From assembly GCA_911728455.2 (NCBI GenBank), contig OU452240.1:5155913-5219912 (forward strand): a DNA stretch of 64,000 nucleotides, read 5' to 3'. Below are positions 10,641 through 23,500 of this stretch, piece by piece (the first letter of the stretch is position 1; every line of letters starts with the position of its first letter). Below the pieces are notes generated by a model. That model ran no database searches, was not told the DNA's origin, and was given only the letters and a program-made list of their open reading frames with translations. Source of the DNA: Marthasterias glacialis (Eukaryota; Echinodermata; Asteroidea; Forcipulatida; Asteriidae). A program made the position numbers and the translations under genes.

Positions 10641-12033
10641 TTAAAGGTGCACACCGGCTTCGTTGGGCTATTTGGGCTACAAAATAGGCTAACATATGAC
10701 TTCAAATGTCTTTCAGGAATGGAGAAGAACGGTTCCTAAAAGAAACCATCAAATTTTGCCGTTTTCGAGCATTTTTCAAAAAACGATTTATCCGATTTAA
10801 GCGTGTCTTACTGCGCGCCAGCGTGGGAGCTAGCGGAACGTAAACCTTGGGGGCAAATCCCGTACAGCCGGTGCCGTGTCTCGTGGGGCCAGAGAGACAA
10901 ACCCCGGGGCATGAACTCCCCAGCTTGCCGGTCGGTCTAGCCGTAAGCGTGGGAGCTTGTCGGAGGGGTAGGGAGCCAGACCAACAATTACGGTTTTTTA
11001 CGAGGGTTTTAGTCTGCACCCCTAGCTATTATCCCCTTACTATTGTAACGTGTTGCCTGCGCTACGCACACGCGGGACGACGACGGGGAATGTTTATCCC
11101 ATTCACCATACAGCTGATTTACCTACTTCTATGATAGCTGCTTAGTGTCCACTCCCCCCAATCGCCACAACAACAAAAACGGTGGTGGTGGCCGCGGCCG
11201 GCCAGTGAAGTCATCGCCCGAAAAACGGATTGGCAATCCGTTTGCAGCGAAAGCGGGATCGGCTCACTTGGCACATGACTGTTATTGGCCAAGCCAATGT
11301 GAAAAGATGGTCCAAGATTAGGGACACTACCATTAGTTTTTAGACTGCAGCAGGCTGGTCACGATGAGAACATGAAGGATGTGGTCTTTGCCATAATTTT
11401 GATGGACAGGTTTGTGTCATAGAACTGTATTGTGAATATGCCTGCGTATATTTTAATTCATGAAGACTCACAATCACATTTTGACAATATGGTCCATCAT
11501 GGCTGTGATGTCCACATATTTTATGCCAAGCTTATTCTCTCCCTTTCTACATTTGAACACGACCTGACAACACAGATCAGTTCTGGACCCAACTGGCATT
11601 CGTCCAAGTAATTGTTTACAACATAGGGCCTACTTGCGATATAATGAAGAAACGTTCTCCATTGCAAGTAAGTACGTCCAGTTCGTCGTACACAGAATAC
11701 AATGTCCGTTTATGTCTGTTTTTTATTTACACGTGAATTTGTGCTGAATGGATATGAAGTCTGGATCCTCATGCCTCGTCATTGTAATAATTCATACATA
11801 AACAGAGCACCAGTCTACTTACAACATTGCGCAACATTGTCACGTAAACTTGACAGTTGCAACGGCTGGAAAAGCGTATAAGCTGACCTTTGACCGTGTT
11901 TTGTTTTTTTCACATTTTTCGTTAATTACGTGATATTTTGATGATTTTTTTTTAAGAACAACCATTTAAAAATTATTGTCTGTCATTCCACATCACTAAA
12001 TTAGGTAAACAGTAAGCCGGTGTGTCCCTTTAA
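10641..12033. mobile_element. 1.39-kb TIR element between the two lectin units
   Basis: Starts TTAAAGGTGCACACCGGCTT and ends with its inverse AAGCCGGTGTGTCCCTTTAA, with two mismatches in 20. No ORF over about 105 codons and no recognisable transposase, so non-autonomous. It lies outside the duplicated block. Confidence 0.7.
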
Positions 12034-12552
12034 ACGCTGTCCATCAATTTTGCGTTAAACGTTTCATTTCTCAGCCGGACGTGGTTTTTGTTCTTTCTTT
12101 CTTTTTTCTTTTTTTTTCTTTCTTTTCTTTTTCGAACTGTATCAGATAATTTAATAATGTTTGTATGTGGACGAGGTCAGCTCAGCCTTTTGTCATTCAA
12201 ACTGACGGCAATGCACTGCGTTGACGGTTGTGATCAAAACCTTCAGCCGGCCACGCTGTTTACATGGAGTCCTTGGGTCTATACCATTTTCGCGCTATCT
12301 GTAAAAATACCATTCGCAATGCCTATGAACCAAACCTAGTTACAAATGGTCGTAAAGGAAATTATCTTGGATCAAGCACACTTACAACCTTCCTGTGTAC
12401 CCGATACGACTAGCCATCGTCACTATGAGATAGCGTCGCGGCTGGCATTTCAAAAAAATGTATTCGTTTGCACTGCGCCAATAATTTCTCCGTGAACTTA
12501 AATATTCATTCGTATCGTGACCTTCGACCCCTCTACGATGTAGCAAAGCACC
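12034..12552. other. Unique spacer upstream of unit B
   Basis: A T/C-rich tract (12080-12135) and otherwise featureless sequence. Reading frames here are short and show no recognisable homology. Confidence 0.4.
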
Positions 12553-12704
12553 GGGGCCTTTTCTAAACCTCGTTTTGGGCTTGAGCTCAGGCTTGGGCTC
12601 AGCGTCATCAATTTTGGAGCAGTGTACATTTTGCACGTTGATTCCACATCAAACGGAGCCTGGAGCTGGAGCCGGAGGCCAAGTCGAGGTTTGGAAAAAG
12701 CCAC
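12553..12704. mobile_element. MITE family 1, copy in unit B
   Basis: Full-length partner of 3-154, with ends GGGGCCTTTTCTAAACCTCG and CGAGGTTTGGAAAAAGCCAC. It sits at the same place relative to exon 1, so it predates the duplication. Confidence 0.75.
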
Positions 12705-13339
12705 TATAGTTACCTGGGTGGTTTGAGTTCCACAACACTACTGTATATGCCGCGCATAATTATACTACAGTGAATGGGTTGCTCTCTTTAATAATTAGAT
12801 TGAAAATCACTCTGATTAGATTGAAAAACGATCTTTTCAATTGAGGCCCTGGACAAACCTTTTGCAGTTTGTCCCTAGTTGAGTGGTTGAGTGGTTGCAG
12901 CACACATAAAGAAAGAACCAGAAGAATCAATCAGAGCAGTGCTGACTCTATACAAAACCTTTGAATGCCTCTAAAGAGAACAGAATTTTAAACACTTTTT
13001 AGTACTTTCTTAATGTATTTTTAGGCCATCGAAAAATTGCTAACGGCGACTGAGATAGGCCTTTTCGAGTCAAGGTTAAAATTACGCCAAAAACAGTTTT
13101 AAGTAGTCCCGGCGCCCTATAAAATGATTCCACAATATCCCTCCGCCACACACAAAAATAATGTAGGTCCATCAGAAAACCACCTGGGACAGGTTCCTTA
13201 CACAATATGGTATGTCAGACGGCACCAATTCTTACCATATTTGTAAATGGTACCAAGTCAAAACTTTAAAATCTGTTATATTTTTGACAGATTACTATCA
13301 GACAAGACACTACTAGTTACCGTAGTTACCGTACACTAG

Positions 13340-13737
13340 TACGGTAGCGATGGCAACGGTTGGAAGTGCTGACCGCTGTGCTCACTGCCCAACCCTTGAT
13401 CCCCCCCCCACTTGCCCCTCAAGTGAGGTCGAAAAAAATGCACACATGATTGCTTCGATCATAGTTCCCAACACCAAAAGCCCCCACCCCACCCGAAAGT
13501 ACGTCTTTATTACGAAATCACCCCCCTGCCCCCAACCACCACCCGCCCCCCCCCCCCCCCCCAAAAAAAAAAATAGTTACGTCACTGGGGCTAGCGTATG
13601 GTAACAATGACAACCGTTGGACGTGACTGCTGCGTTGCTCTCTGCCCACCACCCCCATGGCACAGCAGTCTGTATGTGGTGCGACAGGTTTTCTGTCTCA
13701 TTTGCAAGGCGAGAAGAGCCACATCACTCGCACCAAA
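13340..13737. other. 5' flank of lectin B with internal duplication
   Basis: A segment around GATGGCAACGGTTGG...CACTGCCCA (13348-13400) recurs at 13600-13680 (AATGACAACCGTTGG...). Between them are C-runs and an A-run (13525-13575). Unit A has one such segment in this orientation. Promoter elements could not be assigned. Confidence 0.5.
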
Positions 13738-13852
13738 ATGTTAAGCCGCTGGGTTGGTCCTTCTCGGACCCTTGCTAGACCCAAGGGTACAATTTGGTTT
13801 TATTTGGTGGTTTTTACTTGGAGTTTTCAATATGTGGATGGTGAACTTACAG
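13738..13852 (+). CDS. Copy B exon 1: signal peptide
   Basis: 38 codons, MLSRWVGPSR..., with hydrophobic core IWFYLVVFTW and tail VDGELT, then ACAG/GTAAGT in phase 1. It is colinear with 577-691. Eight residues differ (R3S, L8P, F9S, W10R, S17G, F19I, L26F, E34D) and the hydrophobic core is kept. Confidence 0.72.
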
Positions 13853-16800
13853 GTAAGTTAACAAAAGTCATTTTTCATACAAAACTGAGGAGTTTTGCCT
13901 AGCGATTCATTGGGTGTGAGTCATAATTTGTATTTTTCTTTTTTCTTTTCAATACAAAGACGATATTTATAAGTTATTGGGGATAAAAACAAAGTATATA
14001 AGATAACATACAAATGTTAATTTTTGTTTCAATCTGAATGCGCACTGATGCGCACAAAAACCAAACATACCAGCACTGGTTTTCAAAGAGAAATAATTCC
14101 GTCCGAAAATTACAGTTGCTTATTCAAATTTCCGGAATAGACAAAAACAATTAAACGTGCGTAAAATCCCCAGGGAAAAAGTATATGATATTTTATTCAC
14201 TCAAACACGACCTCCTATTTTGCTGAATGGTCCCAGACTGGTTGGATGAAGCGTTTATATGGAAAAGAGCGGATTGACGATAATTTATTCTTCCAAGAAA
14301 CAAGATAATTTATTCTTCCAAGAAACAATGATTGCCTGCCGAGTTTCATAAATCCTACATACTATATGTGTGGATGGTAACCCACCCATGTAAATATTGT
14401 TCCCTACACACATTTCTATTTGATGATGAACAAACCGCGCTGGTTGGCATGGACGGCCAAACGTAGCCAAACATTCATGTCTTGTTGACAGACGTTGTGA
14501 CCAAATTCAACATTTTTGCAAACTTTCTATTAAAAGAAAACACATCCCATTGTTGGTTAGTTTGATTACAACAAATTCTTGGACATATATGTATATTGCA
14601 AACTGTGATTATCTGTTTTTGCTTTGCGTTGATGGCTCCTCGTATGTTTCTCGGTCTGTGACGTTGCGAAAGACAGGTCTATATCTGGTAAACCAATGAC
14701 AGGGTAAATTAAGGCGAGATACCCGCATGATTATGCTCACACTGTAGTCATTTAATTTGACACATGACAACAAGCACATCGACAAAGGAACAATATCCTT
14801 GCAGTTGTATTAGCGCGTATCAAACCTTTCTGGTTATCAAATAAAGGGTGTACAAAGAACCCCGAACCTTGTACAAACCTAATATTATTCAGCCAATGGC
14901 AAGGAAGGAGTAATTAGCTAGTTGGAAAAAAAACAGAGAAAAAAAAATATTTATTTCTGTGGGGAGGTTCTTCCACACACAGTCGTACCCCGCCAGGTAA
15001 AAATGTTTCAACTTATCTTCTATAGTCTTCGTAAGGAGATCACCTAATTCTGAATATAAAATTGTTATATAATTTCTATATAGGGCCTAAGTATAATTCT
15101 ATTTGCTATTACTTTTGTTCTGCCAACTAATTATTGTTATATGAAAGATATGGAAACAAATCCTCATCAAACACACACACACACACACACACACCCTTAC
15201 ACATGGCCAGTTGCGGGGTACTTCATTGTTCAACTTATTGTCCCTTTTCTAAAGAATTCCCTTGTGGGGTAGCACTAGAACAAAGAAAACCTTGTGGGGT
15301 AGCATTGTTCCATTGTGTAAAGTGCCCCGTAAGTTGGTGAGTGTAAGCCCACACACACACACGCACACATGCACACATTCTCATTTTTGCATCCTAGTGG
15401 AGACCTCTATTGTTCTTTCCTTTGTCCCTGTACTTAATATTTTCTCATAGACTTTGTACACAAATTTCCTTGTGGAGCATCCTTCTCTTTAGAATTCCCC
15501 CGTGGAGACCAATTGTTCTTGCGCTTCCCTTTTGTTATTGGACTCCACAAGGGAGCGAATTCGAGCACATGCTTGCTAAAGTCCACTTTGCGTTTAAATT
15601 GTCCGGGAGAAATTGCAAATCACCATTCCAACATAAAGTGAACAGTTTAAAGATGCTAAGTCTGACTTGTTGCCGATTTGACCAACATTTTTTAAAATCT
15701 AAATCTTAAATATGTATTTTTATAGATTCGAGAAAGTTATCAGCTTTCATTTACAGGTTTTCACGCAAAAACCCGTTAATGATAACTGGTAGTTAATAAG
15801 AATGAAATATTGTCGAGATCCCGACCTTATCTCACGCCCATCAGCCATGTACGAATAATTGTGCATGCTTCAAAATTCGTCAGAGAAAACATTATGAAAA
15901 TTTCGGCGAAAATCGAGCCGTGCAACTTTAAAGTGTGATTAAAATTATGATCAGTTTTCTTTTTGCAAAGGTTAGAGACCTGTAATTTTGTTTCCACTTT
16001 TTATAAGGACTCTATCTATTGGCAAATGAGTACACCAAAAATTTTGACCTTGGGCCCTCTTTAAAAACTTAAAAGTGTGTGATTGCGGTCCGCTGGCTCC
16101 TCGAAGGTCTATGGTACAAACTTTGAAATATTTTTCACAGATTTCGAGAAAGACAAGCCTCGATCAAAAACAAATGCAACTACCATCACTAACTGTACCG
16201 CACTTTCCTATGGAGGACGTCGTGTTTGTTTACATTTAATACCCACTACAGGTCACGTGACGTGGGTCGCGCAATCGGTCTATTAGATCAGTGCAGACAG
16301 CGACCATTGGTGGCAATGATATAACAAAACATTTACTTGCTGGAGTAGCGCCCATGCGCATATCAGTTTCCAACACTAGATAAAAGCTCCAGTCATCTCG
16401 CGCCTATGAATCTTTGGTTGACAGTGTTTTGCAACCAGACAAACACATCTGACCCCCCCCCCCCCAGTTACACCCACCCATATAAGTGTGCATTCACCTG
16501 CAATCGGGGACACCTTATTGTTACCCTTTTGTTTGTACTCTAACTTTTTTGCAACTCCTCCCATATGTTTTGTACACGTTTGGCAACTGGGGACAATTGG
16601 TGAACTATTGCTTTGTTTATGTCCCCAGTTTGAGTGCCAAGACTAACTCACACACCCACCTATCCCTGGCAGTTACGGGGTCCTCCTATTGTTGTTCTAT
16701 TACTCCCTTTTCTGAAGAATTTCTCCTTCTGGTAGCACTAGAACAAAGAAAACCTTGTGGGGTAGCATTGTTCCATTGTGTAAAGTACCCCATAAGTTGG

Positions 16801-19800
16801 TGAGTGTAAGGGCACCCCAAAACAAATCAAATTCGGGCAAAACAGTGGGGACAATTCGGGCAAAGCAAGAAAATGGGGAGAAAATAAAAATACATCTTAT
16901 TAGAAATTGGTACTTTGGTGTTTTGCGATCTGTGTAAAATGTCGGTCAAATCAACCCTTAACCAATATTGGTCCCAGGGAGAACTGATGCTGACCTCACT
17001 GTCTGGTGTTTCCGGTTGTTTATTTACCGTTTTCTATTGAAAGTAACAGCAGCCTATATTTGTAGATACACGATGCATTGCGAGCCCTGTAAGATTATGA
17101 TCTGGCAGAGGATCTTGTTAATTCTGACGGCGCGCTGTTTGCTTTACCTTGGAGGCTTACAGTCCTCTTACAACCACTTGCTCTACAATAACATCACAAT
17201 TAATATAATATGTAAATGAGGGTGTTTTTTCTCACAGTAAGCTGTCAAATACAGTAATATGACTGTCATGGGCTCCCAAACATCAATATTACAAACACCT
17301 TATACTGTTTGTAATATGCGTAGTAAAATTTTGGACTAGAATTATAAAAGATGAAAAAAATATATATAAAAAACATGAACAAACAAAAACGAAATAAACG
17401 TAAATTGTGGACTAGAAATATAAAAGATGAAATAAAAATTAACAAAAACATGAACAAACCAAAACGAAATATACGTAGTAAAATGGTGGACTAAAAGTAT
17501 AAAAGATGAAATAAAAATACATTAAAAAAGGGCAAACAAAAACGAAATAAGAACGTGCAAACACGTAGGATAGTTTTCTTTTTAAGTTGTATTATTAAAA
17601 TTGATAATTTATGATTTCTCTCGAGTTATACGTCGTCTACACGTGCAATTAATACGAGAGCCTAACCAATCGACAGGAATAATTACAGTGAATAAACGGT
17701 GGGTACAATTAATAGTAAACTCATGATAAAAATTCACTGCATTGCTGGCAGGACCGCTTTGTTGTATCGTTGCTTCCCTGGCAACAAGATATTGCATCCA
17801 AAAATCTTCTACGAGCCATTTAGAATTGTAGCCGCGAAATGAAAACCGACTTAATTATAACAAGGAGTAGTGCGGGAGATTCTGTCAAATTGTCCGTAAG
17901 GGTTTTGGTAATATTGAATATATATATATTCACAGATTTGCACGTAACTTACATGGTATGCAAATGTCATGTTGAACATTTTCCTTGACATTATTTCTGC
18001 CTGAAACTCTAGTTTTTGAGAAATTATTAAAAAGGCTGGTTTTGATTTCGCGAGACCAAAACTCGATGTTGTAAAACAGTGAAAACATATAACGTGTAAC
18101 ACTGTTTTCTCGTGAAAGCCTAAACTTTCACGGGTTTGTTATTTCATGTATGTATTGGTTCACATAAAGTGTGGATGCTTGTCTTTGGCAACTGTCAATG
18201 TTGGCCGAGTGTTTTGAACAAAATGTATTTATCCCCTGTGAATGTCCAGACTATTAAAAATAGTGGAAATTTGATAGACCAAAACAGTCAGCTTAAACTA
18301 TACTTAGCACTAAATTATTATTTTTGGATTACCGTTTAATTCACCGATAAACACTGTCTACTCAGCGGTTTCCTGCCCCTTCGGCCACCGAGCGTTCCCA
18401 GTTTTAGGTTTAGGGTTTGGGTTAGGGTTTAGGGTTAAGGTTGGGGTGAGGATTAGGGTTATAGTTTGGGTAAGGGTTAGGGTAACGTTTGGGGTTAGGG
18501 TTAGGATAAGGTTTAGGGTTAGGGTTAGGAGAAGTCAATTCGATTTCTGTGTTTACTGCAGGACTCAGAACTCATAATTACAGTGACTCAGTACACAGTG
18601 TTTGTTACACATTGGCGTAAAGGCATAATTCTTGATCACAATACAGTTTTTACATAGGTCAAAAACAATACTTCACAAAATAATTGCTTAAAATTAAGTG
18701 TTCGTAAACTCGAACACAGAGCGGTTTAAGTTGGTGGGAAAAAAAGTTAAACATCATGTTTTCATACTGAAAACAAAATGTACATGTTCAATTTGCATGT
18801 AAACCCTTAGATAACTCCTTCTAAATATTTTTTTTTTATTTGAACTTCCTGTTTGGACCGGAAGGAAATGTCAAATAGGGTATTAGATTAAAAAAAACAT
18901 GTCACGATGGTTATTTACTTTTTCAATACTATTGATTGGTACCAATGCCACGTAGTTCTGATGATATAATTCTGTATGCCGTTTCTTTTCTTCATCTGTA
19001 GCACTTTCCGTCATTGGAAAGCCAGCATCACAGAGCAGCACTTTCAAATACGACAGCTTTATGGCACAAAAGGCTGTAGATGGCGACATTAACAGTTTCT
19101 TCAGATCAGGTAATTAAGCCGAAAAACATTTTCTTGGGAGTTTGACCGGTGTTTTTCTAAAAGAATTTATTTATTTATTTTGTGTGTGTGTGTGTGGGGG
19201 GGACACGAAAACAACCGCTCGAATTTTTAAATTAGAAATAAAGAAATCTGAAAGGCCATACAGGTGATTGTAAAATCGACATCGACAGGGAGCGTATTGT
19301 GTCTTCGTACAGCAAAATCAATACCAACCCCGCTGGATTTGTAACATATTGCAAGTCCAATGGTACAAGGGTGCTTTCAAAAAAATAAATAAATAAATTG
19401 CGAAAGTAAGCTATAACTACCACTTAACGCAATTCGAAGTATTTTTGACCGCGTGAGGGCGTGAGTAAATCAAGTTTTACGTGAAGCGAACTTGCTTTTT
19501 TTCCCCTTATTGATGTTATTATTATGATTATTATTAATCATTACTAGTCATTATTATTATTTATTTGGCAAATGAAATTAGGCAATCGAAACTGTTAATG
19601 TGATGCAATGAAATCTGACATTGAAGCGCGCCCTCGTGTGGTCAAGAATACGGTCAATTAAATTGGGCAGTGCTAAGGTATTTTAAACTCTCTTCAAACT
19701 ATGTCACCTCTACCTCCACAAACCTCATACTCAATTCTGTTTCTTTAATAAAAAAATGTTAGTTTTGATCTTTGTTAATTTTTTTCATTGATCTTTTATG

Positions 19801-20517
19801 GATAACTTATAATGTACGTATCTTCTCTCATGATTCATTAATTACTTCTGACGCTGGAAATTAACGCGAACATTGAACCGTCAAACTATCTAACGATCCT
19901 CCTTCCTAGGAGGCAGCGGGTGTATCGCTATTCCTAGCTATCGGATTTCTTTACACTCAACCCATTATACTACGACCAAAGGGACCTAAATATTCATTGA
20001 CTTTGTCACGCTTGCCCCATCCACCTTGCAGCAGAGTATGGGTCTTCGGGTTGGTGTGTATAATACGGAGTGGCCTTAATATTGTGTGACAGCAGCTGTA
20101 GAAAACTTACGCGATCTGCGGATTCTACATGTCCACAGGGAATACACGTTGATGTATACTGACTTTACTTACACTGTCAAATTGTCACCAACCAGCGGCG
20201 TTACTAGGGTAAAATTTGAGGGGGCACGAATGGGTGCACCATTTTTTTTTAGGGGGCACTTTTCGCCAATTAAAACTGTAGTTTCTGTTCAGCGCTCTTG
20301 TTATGCCGTTTACTTTTTTTTTATATGAAATAATCTGTCATGGAGGTATGCAAAAATTGTCTGTGTCTAAATTAAAACACAACAGTTTTAAAAACATTGA
20401 TATTACTACAAGAAATGGTATGTAACTTCTTAATTCTGATAATTTTTAATCTCAAAAGTTAAGATTTCAAATGGGGGACACCCGGGGAGGGGACACGGAC
20501 ATCAGTGGGGAACGTGC

Positions 20518-20548
<31 letters not shown>

Positions 20549-23500
20549 ACACACACACCCACACACAGTAACGCCACTGTCACCAACTGTTTGGGGCCTC
20601 AATATATTGGAATACAATAGAAAACATATACAATGATAGGTACAACAATAAAAACATTTGTGTTCATTTAATTTCAATGTGTTTCAACACGCCCACTACC
20701 GCTTTAGATAAGTTAAGAGCTTCTCTAAAAGAGAGTTGTGCTAGTATTTCTACGATGTGTTACTACAATACTGAAATAATGTTGTTTTCATTGTACAGGG
20801 GAATCTGATCCACATCCTTGGTGGAGGGTTGATTTGGAGAATGAATACTCGCTGGATAGCATCACCGTTACACTAAGAAAAGACTGCTGTGGTAATTACA
20901 ATGTTTGTTGTGAATCAGAAACACTTCACGACGTGAGTAGGAATGTTCGTAATGCTAAGAAATGGTGTGAAGCCATAGTGTCTGTATTAAGGGTTTAAAC
21001 AACTCCAGCAAACGGGAAAAATCACTTGCAACTATCAAATCAACTTTTATCTAAAGCAAAATTGCTGTGCATTACCAATGTTAGAACTTTACAATTTAAT
21101 AATCTCTTTGCTTTTTCGAATATCAGGATCGAGATTCATCGGCGCAGTAGCACGAGCAGGGCGTAGTGCGACTATCACTGAGAACCAACAGTGTGGCTCG
21201 CCGGCCACCGAGGGACAAAGCCAAGATGGTGCAGTGATTACATTCCTCTGTAATCCATCAGTGATAGCCAAGTATGTGAGCTTGGATATCGATCCATCTC
21301 AACCAAATGTTCAAAAGGCTGAGTTTCATATCGCTGAGGTGACTGTAAAAGACACGTCAGGTTCAGGTACTTTGCAATCTAAAAGGTTCATTACATCTTT
21401 ATTTTTAGTAGAGTAAGCTAATTTTTCTACCCTCTAGAACAAAAATCACCATCCAACTACCTGGAAAAAGTTCATAATAGTCGATCATGTTTTAAAAGCG
21501 AGAAAAAAATTATGTTGTTTTTTCCAAAGATTTCGATTCGGATTGCGGCAACCGAAGTAATCAATGGTGATTGCTAAGTGAATGATGTTTCAGGCAGAAC
21601 TATTTTTCTGGATGACCGGTTGCTATCAGAAAAGTTTAAAATTGAATAGAATCGTATTATCCCCCGATGATTAGCAAAACCAATGTACATTGTACAATGG
21701 AAGTGTCTTGTAATAGACGCACCAAGTCTCGCGAGTTTTTGTCGCTGATGTGCGTGTTTTGTTTCTTTTCTTTTCTTTTCTTTTTCCTTTTTTTACGTTA
21801 AAGCAAAACCCAGCATTCCCACAAATTTTCGAATACGCACGAAACGTTCGGTGTTTATTAATCCATTATTGATTTCCACTTTTCTTTCTGTTACATTTAA
21901 ATACCCTGGTGGCGTTTCCTTTCAAACGTATTCTCCTTCACCATTATTTTTGTCTCAGTGTCACATTGTTCAAAAGGATTCCTGATACAAATCAAAGAAG
22001 TCTCAATTTCCAAGAGGTATGACCTTCAATATACTGAGGTGACCCTAGAAACGAGACGGAAACAAACAGATTTTGTTTTTGTTCATAAAAATTTGATGTA
22101 CGTTTCACGTGACGATTCAGTCATCATTTTCAACTTGATTTCCACTTTTCCTTCAGACATATCTGTAATTGGAAAGCCAACTTCACAAAGCACGACTTAT
22201 GGTGATGACTTATTGGCTTCTTCGGCAATTGACGGAAAAACGACAACATGGAGCGAAAATCGTATGCCCTTTATTTGTTTATAACAAAATTGTGGTTAAA
22301 AGTATTTTGACTTATTAGAGCTCTGTCTTGCAACTATCTTAGAACTATCATCATGGTCAGTTCAAAACTTGTCAATTATAAAACTGTCATGTGTGTTCCG
22401 AAATATGAATTATTTGTTCACCGCTGTTTTATGCCATCGTTTTCATTAAATAATTCCCCAGATAAAGTTATTTTAAGATCGTCTTCCTGATATCAATATA
22501 CATACCTGTTATTCTTTTCAGTGTTTGAAAGTAATCCCTGGTGGCGATTGGACTTGGGTGACGAGCACTGCATTGGCAGAGTCAATGTTATGCCTAGAGT
22601 GAACTGTTGTGGTAAATGAAACTATTCGATAGAAGTAACATTAACAATCACATAAAACTTTGTATTTTTGTATAAAGCTGATTGTATTTTTGATCTAGAA
22701 TGGCACATGTCGTGGGTTCGAATCCCTCCCGAGTAATAACAGAACTCGGGAAAGTATACCGAGTATTACAGTGCTTAAACACATCGGTGTAAAAAATAAT
22801 ATTCTTTATCCCCGATGCAAATTTAATTTATCTATTGATTTGAATTAAATTGAACTGAACTGAACTAAATTAAATATCTAATCTTCAAATATCTCGTTCC
22901 CACAAAAAATACAAACGTCGTGCCCATATCAGACATCGAGTAAGAATGAGATATTATCTTGTAGTCGTATGTGGAACAAGCTAATTATCTTGCGGCTCCC
23001 AAACCTGATACTAATGCACGCATAGGTACTAGCCCTGGAGAACGTTCGTGCAAATACCAAAATAGTTGCCTTTCACGGTTGGTTCGAAAGCGATGCTGCC
23101 ATGTAAATATCCACCGAGCATACAAATATCCAACCGCCCCCCCCCCCCCCCCCCCCCCACCCTCTCCGTAGCTGGAAATTATGAATGATCACATTTCATT
23201 CCGGACATAAAGAATAAATAACTGGATGCACGCTTATTCATTACAATACCCAAATTAAATGCCACTTTGCTAGAAGTGGGTTTGCAAACCGCGGAGCTGA
23301 ATTCTCCTTTTTCGAAAATATGCTTGAACGCTGCCTTTATTGGAAATAAAATACGCAAAATGCGGTTAAAACCCTGCAATGGACCAGTCCGTTATTCAGC
23401 TAAGTCCACACTCTCGCACAGTAGGCAACTGCGCTTGTATAATTGCATGTTATTATTTTTTCTGCCCACAAACTCTTCAAACATGGTATCAATAGACTCA

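Noticed and set aside
10702..11134. Overlapping ORFs of 95 and 105 codons on opposite strands
   Set aside because: They lie in a TIR element, show no recognisable domain and overlap each other in a GC-richer patch.
18402..18532. Chromosome end
   Set aside because: The TTAGGG units are degenerate and flanked on both sides by intron sequence.
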